Assembly (NCBI GenBank): GCA_964429695.1
Contig: CAYSCS010000086.1
Location: 1-41,268 of the forward strand
Direction of reading: 5' to 3'
Source: CAYSCS01 sp964429695
GTDB lineage: Bacteria; Acidobacteriota; Aminicenantia; Aminicenantales; Aminicenantaceae
Length of the DNA stretch: 41,268 nt
Below the pieces are notes generated by a model. It was given only the letters and a program-made list of their open reading frames with translations. It was not told the DNA's origin and searched no databases. The position numbers and the translations under genes are program-made. Shown one piece after another: positions 17,004 through 24,848 of this stretch (position 1 is the stretch's first letter; every line of letters starts with the position of its first letter).

Positions 17004-18122
17004 ATGAAGAGTTCGCCCGTTATTCCCCCCATCTACATGACAGCCACTTTTAAATTCAAGTGCTCTGACGACCTCATAGATGTGGTCCAGAATCGTTCAG
17101 GATATATCTACTCACGCTGGGATAATCCCTCTGTCATGGAGGCAGAGAAAGCCATGGCACAACTTGAAGGATATGAATTTGCCCTTGGGTTCAGTTCTGG
17201 GATGGCAGCCATTTCTACTTCAATCTTCGCCTTTCTTGAGTCAGGGAGCAGAGTGATATACCAGCGAGAAATATATGGAGGAACATTTGAGCTCCTCCAC
17301 GACCTAATTCCTCGTCTGGGAATCGAAACAGTCGACATCAACTGTTTCGACACGGAGAGGTTCTTCTCTGAGATAGATAAAGGGATAACTATCCTCTATC
17401 TCGAAACCCCAACCAATCCTCTCCTCAGGATTGTAGACCTTGAGCCCCTTGCTGAAGCTGCTCACAGGAAAGGTGCAATCGTGATGCTTGACTCAACTTT
17501 TGCTTCGCCAATAAATCAGCGCCCCCGTGATTTCGGCATCGATATTGTGCTTCACAGCGCCACCAAATATCTTGGCGGTCACCATGACCTTACTGGCGGC
17601 TTTGTTTGCTGCGAGGCAAAACATTTTGAAAAGCTTTGGCACTACAGAAAAATCCTGGGTGGAGTGATGGACCCAATGACAGCTTTTCTTGTCCAGCGTG
17701 GAATCCAGACCCTCGAACTCCGTATCCAAAAGCAGAACGAAAACGCAATGAAAATCTCCCAATTCCTCGAAACTCAAAAAAAGATTCGTATAGTCCATTA
17801 CCCAGGTCTGAAATCCCATCCTGACCATGAAATTGCAAAGCGTCAGATGAAAGGATTCGGAGGAATGCTGAGCTTTGAACTCGATGCTGATTTTGAAAAA
17901 ACAAAAAAATTTATGGATAGCCTCAAGTTCATAAAACTCGCCACAAGCCTTGGTGGAGTAACAAGCCTCGCAAATCAGCCTATCACGAACACTCACGCTG
18001 TGCTCAGTCCTGAAGAAAGAGCCAAGGCGGGTATCAGCGAAAGCCTTGTTCGCCTTTCAGTGGGTATCGAAAATGTAGAATCTCTTATTCTAGATTTGAA
18101 ACAAGCTCTGGATTCAATTTGA
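17004..18122 (+). CDS. Cys/Met-metabolism PLP enzyme (gamma-lyase / gamma-synthase type)
   Basis: The 372-residue enzyme is of the trans-sulfuration family (PF01053). The PLP lysine is K188 in LHSATKYLGGH, the phosphate-binding segment FSSGMAA lies near 73-79, and YSRWDNPSVMEAEKAMAQLEG (about 36-56) is the usual substrate-channel motif. Members include cystathionine gamma-synthase and gamma-lyase, methionine gamma-lyase and O-acetylhomoserine sulfhydrylase. Sequence alone does not choose among them here. The start is strong (AGGAGA before ATG). It sits just downstream of the DUF917 operon and a terminator follows it, so it may belong to the same regulon and handle sulfur, for example methanethiol, from that pathway. 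That link is inference. Confidence 0.9.
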   Translation: MKSSPVIPPIYMTATFKFKCSDDLIDVVQNRSGYIYSRWDNPSVMEAEKAMAQLEGYEFALGFSSGMAAISTSIFAFLESGSRVIYQREIYGGTFELLHDLIPRLGIETVDINCFDTERFFSEIDKGITILYLETPTNPLLRIVDLEPLAEAAHRKGAIVMLDSTFASPINQRPRDFGIDIVLHSATKYLGGHHDLTGGFVCCEAKHFEKLWHYRKILGGVMDPMTAFLVQRGIQTLELRIQKQNENAMKISQFLETQKKIRIVHYPGLKSHPDHEIAKRQMKGFGGMLSFELDADFEKTKKFMDSLKFIKLATSLGGVTSLANQPITNTHAVLSPEERAKAGISESLVRLSVGIENVESLILDLKQALDSI

Positions 18123-18126
18123 AAAC

Positions 18127-18154
18127 AAGGGGATGAATTTAGCTTCCCTTTTTA
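18127..18154 (+). terminator. Terminator after the PLP enzyme gene
   Basis: AAGGGGA (18127-18133) pairs with TTCCCTT (18144-18150), including one G-T pair, around a 10-base loop. The following bases extend the T-run. It lies just after the stop at 18122 and before the convergent beta-barrel gene. Confidence 0.55.
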
Positions 18155-18182
18155 TGCTCTGAAAATCAAAGAAGAAACCCTT

Positions 18183-18686
18183 CTATTCGAAATAATATCT
18201 TAGTCCCACTCCTCCTGACATTTCGAATTCTGTAGACGGTGTCAGATCAAGAATTGGGCCGAGTTCAAAGAAAATATCCAAAGGAGCCTTCTCCAACATG
18301 TAGCTTATGCCAAGCGGGATTCGAGTCCCAAATCTAGCCTTCTTATCTGATTTTATCCGCGCACCTAATCCATAATAAACACAAAATTTCCCTTTTTCTA
18401 CCTTAATAAAGTCAAAGTCATGGTATAGATAGTCTCCATGAAAATGAAGCGTATCTTTTCCTTCCAAAGACCATGCCACGACTAAGTCGATCGCGGTTCT
18501 GCTCTGCATCCATGCCTTGAAGCTAAGCCCGGTTGGTTCACCAAGGATTACTCCTAGGCCTACGCCCTTTTCCTCTGCAAATGAGTTGAGGGAGAAGATG
18601 AGGGTTAATAATAACAATAGGAAGCTAAGTTTATTATTTTCTCTTCTTCTATTTCCTAATCCCTTGACTCTTGTTCTCATAGTCAT
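18183..18686 (-). CDS. Small outer-membrane beta-barrel protein
   Basis: The 167-residue protein has a positively charged start, a hydrophobic signal segment (about 20-37, ending SFA) and then alternating amphipathic strands rich in Gly, Tyr and Phe, ending GGVGLRYYFE. The motif GLGVILGEPTGLSFKAW after the signal and the final YYF are typical of a widespread group of 8-stranded outer-membrane barrels (BAPKO_0422/DUF3996-like, from memory). A start two codons downstream is also possible. It has no enzymatic motif. It stands alone between the terminator of the PLP gene and the histidine kinase, with about 110 bases to the latter. Confidence 0.75.
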   Translation of the reverse strand: MTMRTRVKGLGNRRRENNKLSFLLLLLTLIFSLNSFAEEKGVGLGVILGEPTGLSFKAWMQSRTAIDLVVAWSLEGKDTLHFHGDYLYHDFDFIKVEKGKFCVYYGLGARIKSDKKARFGTRIPLGISYMLEKAPLDIFFELGPILDLTPSTEFEMSGGVGLRYYFE

Positions 18687-18795
18687 GATTTTAACCTTGA
18701 AAATTTATTGAGTCTATGAAAATGAAAGAAAATTTGCTCTTCTTTCTCGAATTTTCTGGGAAAATAAGATTTCCTTTAACCAGGCCTATATTCAA

Positions 18796-19836
18796 TCAAA
18801 AGGTAATGATAAACTCAGTCCCCTCCTCTCTTCTCACCTCAAGATGGCCGTTAAGCTGCTTTACTAGAGCCATTACTAGTTGCATGCCGAGTGTCTCTTC
18901 ATTCGCGACATCAAAATCTCTGCCGAGTCCTACACCATTGTCTCTAACCACGAGTCTCCACCTCCCATCCAATTCCTCTGACATCTGGATCGATATTGCT
19001 CCCCCCTTCCCATTAGGAAAAGCATATTTCAGAGAATTTGACACCAGCTCATTGACGATCAGGCCACAGAGGATGGCTCTATCGATATCGAGCGAAAATT
19101 CATTCACGGCAAGCTCCATCTTAACCCTACTCTTCTCCTTGCCATAGGCTGAGAAAAGGTAGGCAGCTAACCTTCTGAGATAATCAGAAAAATCTATCTT
19201 TGACATATCCTTTGAATGGGAGAGCTTTTCATGAATCAAGACCATTGATTTTACTCTCCTCTGAATGGCCCTGAACACTTCTCTGATTTTTTCATTCTTT
19301 GTCTTCCCAGCTTGAAGACCGAGGAGGCTCAAAATAACCTGCATGTTGTTCTTCATCCTGTGGTGGCCTTCCCTCAAGAGGGCATCTTTTTCTTCAAGCA
19401 ATCTTTTTATTTCCTCTTCTTTTTCTTTAAGCCTGCTAATATCCCTAAGAACCATATTTAAAGCCATCGGCTTTCCTCCACTCTCTGTGGTTAAAGCAAT
19501 AGCCACTTCTCCCTTGAAAGTAGTCCTATTTTTCTTCAGGAATGTGTATTCTGAATTGAGGACTAATTCCCCCTGGAGAGCCTTTTTAAAATCCTCAACA
19601 GTCCTCGGCCGATCTTCCTCTTTGACAAAATCTAAAATATTTCTTCCGATGAGCTCTTCTTGTTTCTCACAGGAAAAAAGAAAAAGAGTCCTTTGCGAAA
19701 CAAAAATGATTCTTCTCTCTAAGTCAGTTATTATCAAGGCATCAGGAGAAGATTCAATGAGCTTCCTGAAAAAATTCCCTGAGTTCATGTCCATTTCTTC
19801 TTTCAAAGCAAATTTCTCTTCTTCGTTGAGATTCAA
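18796..19836 (-). CDS. PAS-domain sensor histidine kinase (HisKA_2 type)
   Basis: The 346-residue protein has no membrane segments, so it is probably cytoplasmic. A PAS domain spans about 20-135 (PDALIITDLERRIIFVS near its start). The HisKA_2 dimerisation helix carries GHHRMKNNMQVILSLLGLQ with phosphoacceptor H158/H159, and an ATPase domain has the N-box IVNELVSNSLKYAF and the G1 box RDNGVGLG. These kinases often respond to light, redox state or small ligands through PAS, and no chromophore cysteine is evident. The start shown is TTG. ATG at codon 15 would also keep the full PAS domain. No response regulator is adjacent, so its partner is unknown; the double-receiver protein at the left end is one candidate. 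Confidence 0.88.
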   Translation of the reverse strand: MNLNEEEKFALKEEMDMNSGNFFRKLIESSPDALIITDLERRIIFVSQRTLFLFSCEKQEELIGRNILDFVKEEDRPRTVEDFKKALQGELVLNSEYTFLKKNRTTFKGEVAIALTTESGGKPMALNMVLRDISRLKEKEEEIKRLLEEKDALLREGHHRMKNNMQVILSLLGLQAGKTKNEKIREVFRAIQRRVKSMVLIHEKLSHSKDMSKIDFSDYLRRLAAYLFSAYGKEKSRVKMELAVNEFSLDIDRAILCGLIVNELVSNSLKYAFPNGKGGAISIQMSEELDGRWRLVVRDNGVGLGRDFDVANEETLGMQLVMALVKQLNGHLEVRREEGTEFIITF

Positions 19837-20166
19837 TCCAATCTCAATGAAAAACTCTTTTTGATTTTAAAAATTTCTGATCTGTTTCTTAATTAAATTT
19901 AATCAGATTTCCTGAAATCCTCTCTTCAATCCTTGACTAATTTTTTCTCGATGAGCCTATTTTTCCCCAATCACAAAAAAGATGAATCACCTTTCGGCAT
20001 GAATCTGGGGGTGATCTTTGTTTTGATCCAAATCACCGCAAAAGACTATTAAGAGACTCTGTATCTATTCTATTTAAAACCGAGAGATTTTTTCTCGATC
20101 AAGATAAATTCTTTAATTTTAGGAGAAGCTTCAGATGATCGAAGCCTCAACTTCTCTTACCTAATT
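19837..20166. other. Intergenic region with a hairpin near 20125-20148
   Basis: This gap separates two leftward units. It should hold the upstream region of the histidine kinase and the 3' end of the flavodiiron operon. Apart from an 8-bp stem-loop at 20125-20148, listed separately, nothing is recognisable. Confidence 0.5.
20125..20148 (-). terminator. Weak stem-loop after the DUF1858 gene
   Basis: On the minus strand GAGGCTTC (20148-20141) pairs with GAAGCTTC (20132-20125), with one G-U pair and an 8-base loop, about 20 bases after the DUF1858 stop. No clear T-run follows, so it may be a weak terminator or an RNA 3'-end structure. Confidence 0.3.
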
Positions 20167-20397
20167 TTAAGGTTTTTTTATGACTTTGAAACCTCTTTCT
20201 TCAAGCTTTGAAATTACCTCTCCTAAATCCTTCCCCTGCTTTTTGCATCCCTGAGGGATGGTGGTCATCCTCCCTAAAGTCTTGCGAACCACAGGATTCG
20301 AAACTCCCCAAAAGCCCATTTCTTTAAGAATCTCTATAAGCTCAGGATATTCTTCAGTTAGCTCGTAGACAGTCTTCTCAAGGTCAATAGCTTTCAT
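20167..20397 (-). CDS. DUF1858-domain small protein
   Basis: The 76-residue protein fits the DUF1858 family (PF08984), a small helical domain often fused or adjacent to hemerythrin-like or hybrid-cluster-related proteins. Its pattern is LEKTVYELTEEYPELIEILKEMGF, then NPVVRKTLGRMTTI. Its start overlaps the end of the DUF438 gene by 14 bases, so it is translated as the last member of the flavodiiron operon. The single cysteine (in QGCKKQG) may be redox- or cluster-related, but that is speculative. The function is unknown, and context points to response to oxygen or nitric oxide. Confidence 0.82.
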   Translation of the reverse strand: MKAIDLEKTVYELTEEYPELIEILKEMGFWGVSNPVVRKTLGRMTTIPQGCKKQGKDLGEVISKLEERGFKVIKKP

Positions 20398-21607
20398 CGA
20401 GAAGCCTTTTCTCTCCTTTTAATTTTTGAATTTCTGTCACATCTTGAGTTACTTCCAGGGTTCCAAGATACGCTCCTTCTCTATCTCTTACAGGGAAGTA
20501 GCGGATATAAATCATCCTCCCCCTAAAAGAAATCCAAAATTCATAAGGTTCCCGTCTTCCATTTTTAAAGGATTGAAGGATTTTCTCCACAACATGAACA
20601 CTCTGGGGCGGATGGCAGTTTTGAACCTTCCTGCCTAAGACTGACTTTGTCCTGACAAAGATTCTTTCCTTTCCTGCTGAAAAATATCTCACTAGGTCTT
20701 CTCTGTCGACAAAGGTATAATCCACGGGTAAGGTGTTTAGCATATGCATTAACTCTTCAGGGCTAAGGGATCCTGTGGGAAATAAGACCTTCTCCTCTTC
20801 AATCTCTGGCACCTCTAAAAGCGCCTCTTTCAATTCCCTGATCAAGGCTTCGGTTTCCTTCGGCTTCTCAATATAAACATACCCAATTTCATCGCTTTCC
20901 TTGAGGATTTCTACCCAATCACTTGTCTTCAATTTTTCAAGGGAAGTAGGGAAAAGAATATTTTCTTCCTTGAAAATCATGCCTTCTATTTCTTCAAGTA
21001 AAGGATTCAAAAGGCTTTTTTGGTATTCATCAAATTGCTCTTCATTTCTTATCAAATCAACCTTGGAAAGAGAGTTTCTCAGAAGGTCTCTTATCTCGTT
21101 GTCCTTTCCCCACATGACCTTGGAGGGACCGAAAAAGCCCTGCTTTTCGAGGAATGGAAAAAGGAGCTGTTCCTTACGCTCATAGTGTTTTTCAACTTCT
21201 TTGAGCCTGAGTAACATTTCTCTTAATTCTTCCTTCAATCTCTCGAGCGACTTCCCATCTCTTTTCTCAAAGAGCTCTCTTATGCCTTTTGTGATTTTCT
21301 CCACCTCTCTATTTTCCAGTTTAAAAAGATGAACTGGATGCGCAGGTGATGTCTCTTTGGTGATGGATTCTTCAAGCGTCTCTTTAAACATAAGGGCGTG
21401 GACATTACAGAACTTCTTTATTTCTTCTGGAGAAAGACCCTCGTTGATTAAAGACTGCTCAATCTCGGCAATCTCTGTTGAGCTTATTTTCCCTACTTCC
21501 TTCTCCAATTCTTCTTTGGCTTCCCTGACTGAGAGTCCCTTGTGCAATTTGAGGATAATATCCTTTATGACTTCTTTTTTTGTTCGCTTTTTAATTTCTT
21601 CACTCAT
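20384..21607 (-). CDS. DUF438, hemerythrin-like and PAS domain protein
   Basis: The 407-residue cytoplasmic protein corresponds to COG2461. It has an N-terminal DUF438 helical domain (about 8-75), a hemerythrin-like HHE domain (about 85-240, with His/Glu positions such as EKHYERKEQLLFPFLE for a di-iron site), and a C-terminal PAS domain (about 290-395, GRKVQNCHPPQSVHVVEKIL). The PAS domain carries a CHPP motif typical of this group. It is a plausible O2/NO sensor or scavenger. It has a strong AAGGAGAG site, lies 30 bases after the flavodiiron gene and overlaps DUF1858. No output domain is present, so any signal must pass by contact or through the di-iron chemistry. Confidence 0.9.
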   Translation of the reverse strand: MSEEIKKRTKKEVIKDIILKLHKGLSVREAKEELEKEVGKISSTEIAEIEQSLINEGLSPEEIKKFCNVHALMFKETLEESITKETSPAHPVHLFKLENREVEKITKGIRELFEKRDGKSLERLKEELREMLLRLKEVEKHYERKEQLLFPFLEKQGFFGPSKVMWGKDNEIRDLLRNSLSKVDLIRNEEQFDEYQKSLLNPLLEEIEGMIFKEENILFPTSLEKLKTSDWVEILKESDEIGYVYIEKPKETEALIRELKEALLEVPEIEEEKVLFPTGSLSPEELMHMLNTLPVDYTFVDREDLVRYFSAGKERIFVRTKSVLGRKVQNCHPPQSVHVVEKILQSFKNGRREPYEFWISFRGRMIYIRYFPVRDREGAYLGTLEVTQDVTEIQKLKGEKRLLDESY

Positions 21608-21637
21608 TTATCTCTCTCCTTCTGAAATTGGAAGGCT

Positions 21638-22840
21638 TCAAGTCTTAAAGATTTTTGTCTGAGATGCTATATCTTTGCCAAAATTGAAACACATCTGCAA
21701 AGCTTCCTTATCAGGATTCCAGTTAACTTTTAATCCTTCGTTTAAAATCTCAAATCCTGAATCCTTGAGCGCGTCCTTAATCATTTTTATTGACTCACCG
21801 CTCCATCCGTAGGTTCCAAAAGAAGCAGCCTTTTTTCCCCTGAACCTCAATCCTTTAACCATCTCGAGGAAGGCTGCCACGGAAGAAAGAATCCCTTTGT
21901 TAATGGTCGGTGAACCAACAAGAATTGCCTTTGACTTAAATACTTCGGTAATGACATCGTTTTTATCTGACCCTGAGAGTTTGAAAATCTTTACCTCTAC
22001 CTCTTCATCTTCAGCCTTGAGTCCCTCAACTATTGCCTCTGCCATCTTTTTCGTCCCCTTCCACATGGTATCATAGACAACTGTTATCTGATTTTCCTTA
22101 TACTCCCTTGCCCACTCAAGATACTTACCAACAATCTGAAGGGGATTCTTCCTCCAGATTACCCCGTGGCTAGGACAGATCATTTCTAGAGGAAGGTTCA
22201 TGCTTGCGAGTTCGGAAATTTTCTTTTCTACGAGCGGACTAAACGGGGTTAAAATGTTAGCATAATATTTTAGGCACTCCTGGAAAAGTTCTCCCTGATT
22301 AACTAGGTCATTATACAGCAATTCCGATGCATAATGATGACCGAAGGCATCATTGGAAAAGAGAATCTTCTCTCCCGTCAGATAACAGAACATGCTATCA
22401 GGCCAGTGAAGCATGGGTGCCTCAAAAAATATCAATTCCCTTTTACCCAGATTGAGTCTCGTTCCTGTGCTGACGGGATTAAAATTCCAGCCTTTATGGA
22501 AATGACCTTTTAAGGATTTGACTCCATTGGCTGTGCAATAAATCGGGGCCTGAGGAATAAACCTCATCAATTCTTCTAGGGCACCGCTGTGGTCTACTTC
22601 AGCGTGGTTTGAAACTACGTAATCTATTTTCTCAATATCAATCACCTTCTTCAAATTTTCAACAAACTCCCTCCCGTAAGAATCCCATACAGTATCAATG
22701 AGAACGGTCTTCTCATCTTTCACAAGGTAGGAGTTGTAGGTAGTTCCTCTGTGAGTTGAATATTCAGAGCCGTGAAAAAGCCTCAATTCCCAATCAACCT
22801 TTCCCACCCAGAAGATATCTTCGCCTATTTTTCTAATCAT
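21638..22840 (-). CDS. Flavodiiron protein (A-type flavoprotein, O2/NO reductase)
   Basis: The 400-residue protein has an N-terminal MBL-fold di-iron domain with every ligand: H79, E81, D83, H84, H145, D164 and H225. The C-terminal flavodoxin domain begins near residue 253, with the FMN phosphate loop TMWKGT. Known family members reduce oxygen to water or NO to N2O using electrons from rubredoxin or related donors in anaerobes. No rubredoxin gene is adjacent. AGGAG precedes the ATG. It is the first gene of a three-gene operon with the DUF438-hemerythrin-PAS and DUF1858 genes, pointing to a combined defence and sensing module. Whether it prefers O2 or NO cannot be told. Confidence 0.95.
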   Translation of the reverse strand: MIRKIGEDIFWVGKVDWELRLFHGSEYSTHRGTTYNSYLVKDEKTVLIDTVWDSYGREFVENLKKVIDIEKIDYVVSNHAEVDHSGALEELMRFIPQAPIYCTANGVKSLKGHFHKGWNFNPVSTGTRLNLGKRELIFFEAPMLHWPDSMFCYLTGEKILFSNDAFGHHYASELLYNDLVNQGELFQECLKYYANILTPFSPLVEKKISELASMNLPLEMICPSHGVIWRKNPLQIVGKYLEWAREYKENQITVVYDTMWKGTKKMAEAIVEGLKAEDEEVEVKIFKLSGSDKNDVITEVFKSKAILVGSPTINKGILSSVAAFLEMVKGLRFRGKKAASFGTYGWSGESIKMIKDALKDSGFEILNEGLKVNWNPDKEALQMCFNFGKDIASQTKIFKT

Positions 22841-23082
22841 AATTTTCTCCTAAAATACCGATTAATTTAATTTTTATTTTATCATATCTATCGATTTATT
22901 CAAAGAATAAATTACACCTTACTCTCCTCCTCTTCCAAGATAAGCGAAAGGCTCGATGAAAAGATGAAAAATCATTTCAATGAGAGAGCAATATCACGAG
23001 CTTATTTATTCCCTGAAGCTTGAAGATTTTATTTTGGAGAGAATGAAATCTTTCTCCTGGAATCTGGTTAAAGAAAAGTTTT

Positions 23083-24258
23083 TTAATCCAGATAAAGAAA
23101 CAAGCCTTTAAGATATTCGCTCTCGGGATGGAAGATATTAATGGGATGGGAAAAAGAAAGGCGGTGTTTTTGGATGATTCTTGCTCTCCTCCCTGCCTCA
23201 CGTGCTGCCTGAAAGACAACCTTTCGAAAAAGAGACTCCTCTATATAATAAGAACAAGAAAAAGTCATTAACAGTCCTCCTGGACTCACTCTCTCGATCG
23301 CTATTCGATTGATATCTTTATAAGCTCTTGCGGCTGAGATTATATCTTTCTTTTTCCTGGCAAAAGCAGGGGGGTCAAGAATGATAAAGTCATAGAAGGT
23401 ATCACACTCGCGTAAAAATTTGAATGCATCCTCAGGATAGGGATTGAAAGAAGAAACATCGATTCCATTGAGCACAACATTTTCGCGAGCCAAACTCAAG
23501 GCTCTTTCAGAACTGTCAACGGCATCAACTCTCGTTGCCCCTCCCTTCAGTGCTGAGACAGAAAACCCTCCTGTATAGGAGAAACAATCAAGCACCTTCT
23601 TTCCCGAAGAAAATAAGCGCACCAGACTTCTCATCTCACTCTGGTCAAGAAAAAAACCCGTCTTTTGAGAGTTCTCGAACTCGACAAAAAATGAAATTCC
23701 TGCTTCCAAGATTTTGATTCTATCAATTTTTTCACCATAAAGAATACCCTCAAACTCAGAAAGTCCTTCTTCCTCCCGAGAAGGAGAGAGAGATTTTTCA
23801 TACACACACACGGGTTTTACAGCCTTCACCAACTTATCTAATATAAAGGGTTTGAGTTTCTCCATTCCTAGGGTTGTAACCTGGATGACTAGCACTTCTC
23901 CATAACGGTCCACAATCAAACCGGGAAGAAAATCACCTTCTCCGTTTATCAGCCGATAGGCATTCGTTTCTTTTCTGGTGAGATATTCTCTAAATTTAAT
24001 CGCTTTTCGGATATTCTCTTCAATTTCCTTCAAGGGAGGTGTTTTTCCAAAACTAACAATTCTTCCTATTAGGGAACACTTACGGTTGAAATAAGCATGT
24101 CCCAAGAGCTCACCTTGATTGCTCAAGACAGGAAGAATACTCCCTTCCTCAAAATCTTCGGGAAAGGATTTAATTGCTCCAGAAAAAATCCAGTGATGTC
24201 TGTTCTTAACAGGCTTTTCTCTTTCTTCCTTCAGGATGACTGCCTGATTTTTTTTCAT
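23083..24258 (-). CDS. RlmI-like 23S rRNA (cytosine-C5) methyltransferase
   Basis: The 391-residue protein has an N-terminal PUA domain (KNRHHWIFSGAI near 18-29), the RlmI middle domain (NAYRLINGEGDFLPGLIVDRY near 100-120), and a Rossmann SAM-binding domain with LDCFSYTGGFSVSA, the catalytic-site motif LDPPAFARKKKD, and FSCSYYI. This order and length are those of the COG1092 family, which includes RlmI. The target base is inferred from the family. Its first 53 bases overlap the 3' end of the Nudix gene, and GAGGG precedes the ATG, so the pair is co-transcribed and probably translationally coupled. Confidence 0.9.
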   Translation of the reverse strand: MKKNQAVILKEEREKPVKNRHHWIFSGAIKSFPEDFEEGSILPVLSNQGELLGHAYFNRKCSLIGRIVSFGKTPPLKEIEENIRKAIKFREYLTRKETNAYRLINGEGDFLPGLIVDRYGEVLVIQVTTLGMEKLKPFILDKLVKAVKPVCVYEKSLSPSREEEGLSEFEGILYGEKIDRIKILEAGISFFVEFENSQKTGFFLDQSEMRSLVRLFSSGKKVLDCFSYTGGFSVSALKGGATRVDAVDSSERALSLARENVVLNGIDVSSFNPYPEDAFKFLRECDTFYDFIILDPPAFARKKKDIISAARAYKDINRIAIERVSPGGLLMTFSCSYYIEESLFRKVVFQAAREAGRRARIIQKHRLSFSHPINIFHPESEYLKGLFLYLD

Positions 24259-24667
24259 CTTTTTCCCTCTTTCTAGATTTTATTTTCTCTACAATCTCCT
24301 GATCAGGTGGAGAAAAATCGTAGCCTCCTAGTTCTTTGGCTGAGACCCATCTTACCTCTTGATGCTCCTTTGGCGTAAGGTTTCCCGAAAAAGAAAAGAC
24401 CTCATAGGCATGAAGAAGAAGGGAAAGATGTGGAGAGGTATACTTCACAGAAGAAAAAGGCGCTCCAATTCTTGCTTCTATTCCAAATTCTTCGAATAGC
24501 TCCCTCCTTAGAGCCTGTTGAGGAGATTCATTAAATTTTACCTTCCCCCCTGGAAACTCCCAGAGCCCGCCGAAATGCCCTTTTTTCGCTCTTCGCGCAA
24601 TCAGCACCTTTCCTCCCTTGTGGATTATGGCTGCAGCCACAAGTTGAATTTTTGAAATATTTTTCAT
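24206..24667 (-). CDS. Nudix hydrolase, MutT-like
   Basis: The 153-residue protein has a complete Nudix box: GKVKFNE, then seven residues, then RELFEEFGI. With VAAAIIHKGGKVLIARR and the LWEFPGGK motif before it, a MutT-like role is likely, cleaning oxidised nucleotides such as 8-oxo-dGTP. Other nucleotide substrates are possible. The Shine-Dalgarno AAAAGGAG directly abuts the ATG, an unusually short spacing. The basic C-terminal tail (KSRKREKDEKKSGSHPEGRK, about 128-147) overlaps the methyltransferase start by 53 bases, so part of it may be a product of that overlap. Confidence 0.9.
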   Translation of the reverse strand: MKNISKIQLVAAAIIHKGGKVLIARRAKKGHFGGLWEFPGGKVKFNESPQQALRRELFEEFGIEARIGAPFSSVKYTSPHLSLLLHAYEVFSFSGNLTPKEHQEVRWVSAKELGGYDFSPPDQEIVEKIKSRKREKDEKKSGSHPEGRKRKAC

Positions 24668-24848
24668 CTCCTTTTGACTAAATACCCTTTCCTCATCTCT
24701 CCTCTTCCCTCTCGTAATCTCCTCCCCCTTTCCTTCTGGGTCAAAATAAATGAATCTAAAGAATTAATTTTTCTCCACAGAGCCTGGTCTCTAGCTTAGA
24801 AACTCATCTAAACTGCCTTCTCTTCCCTTCTCTTCTTTTATCTTCCCT

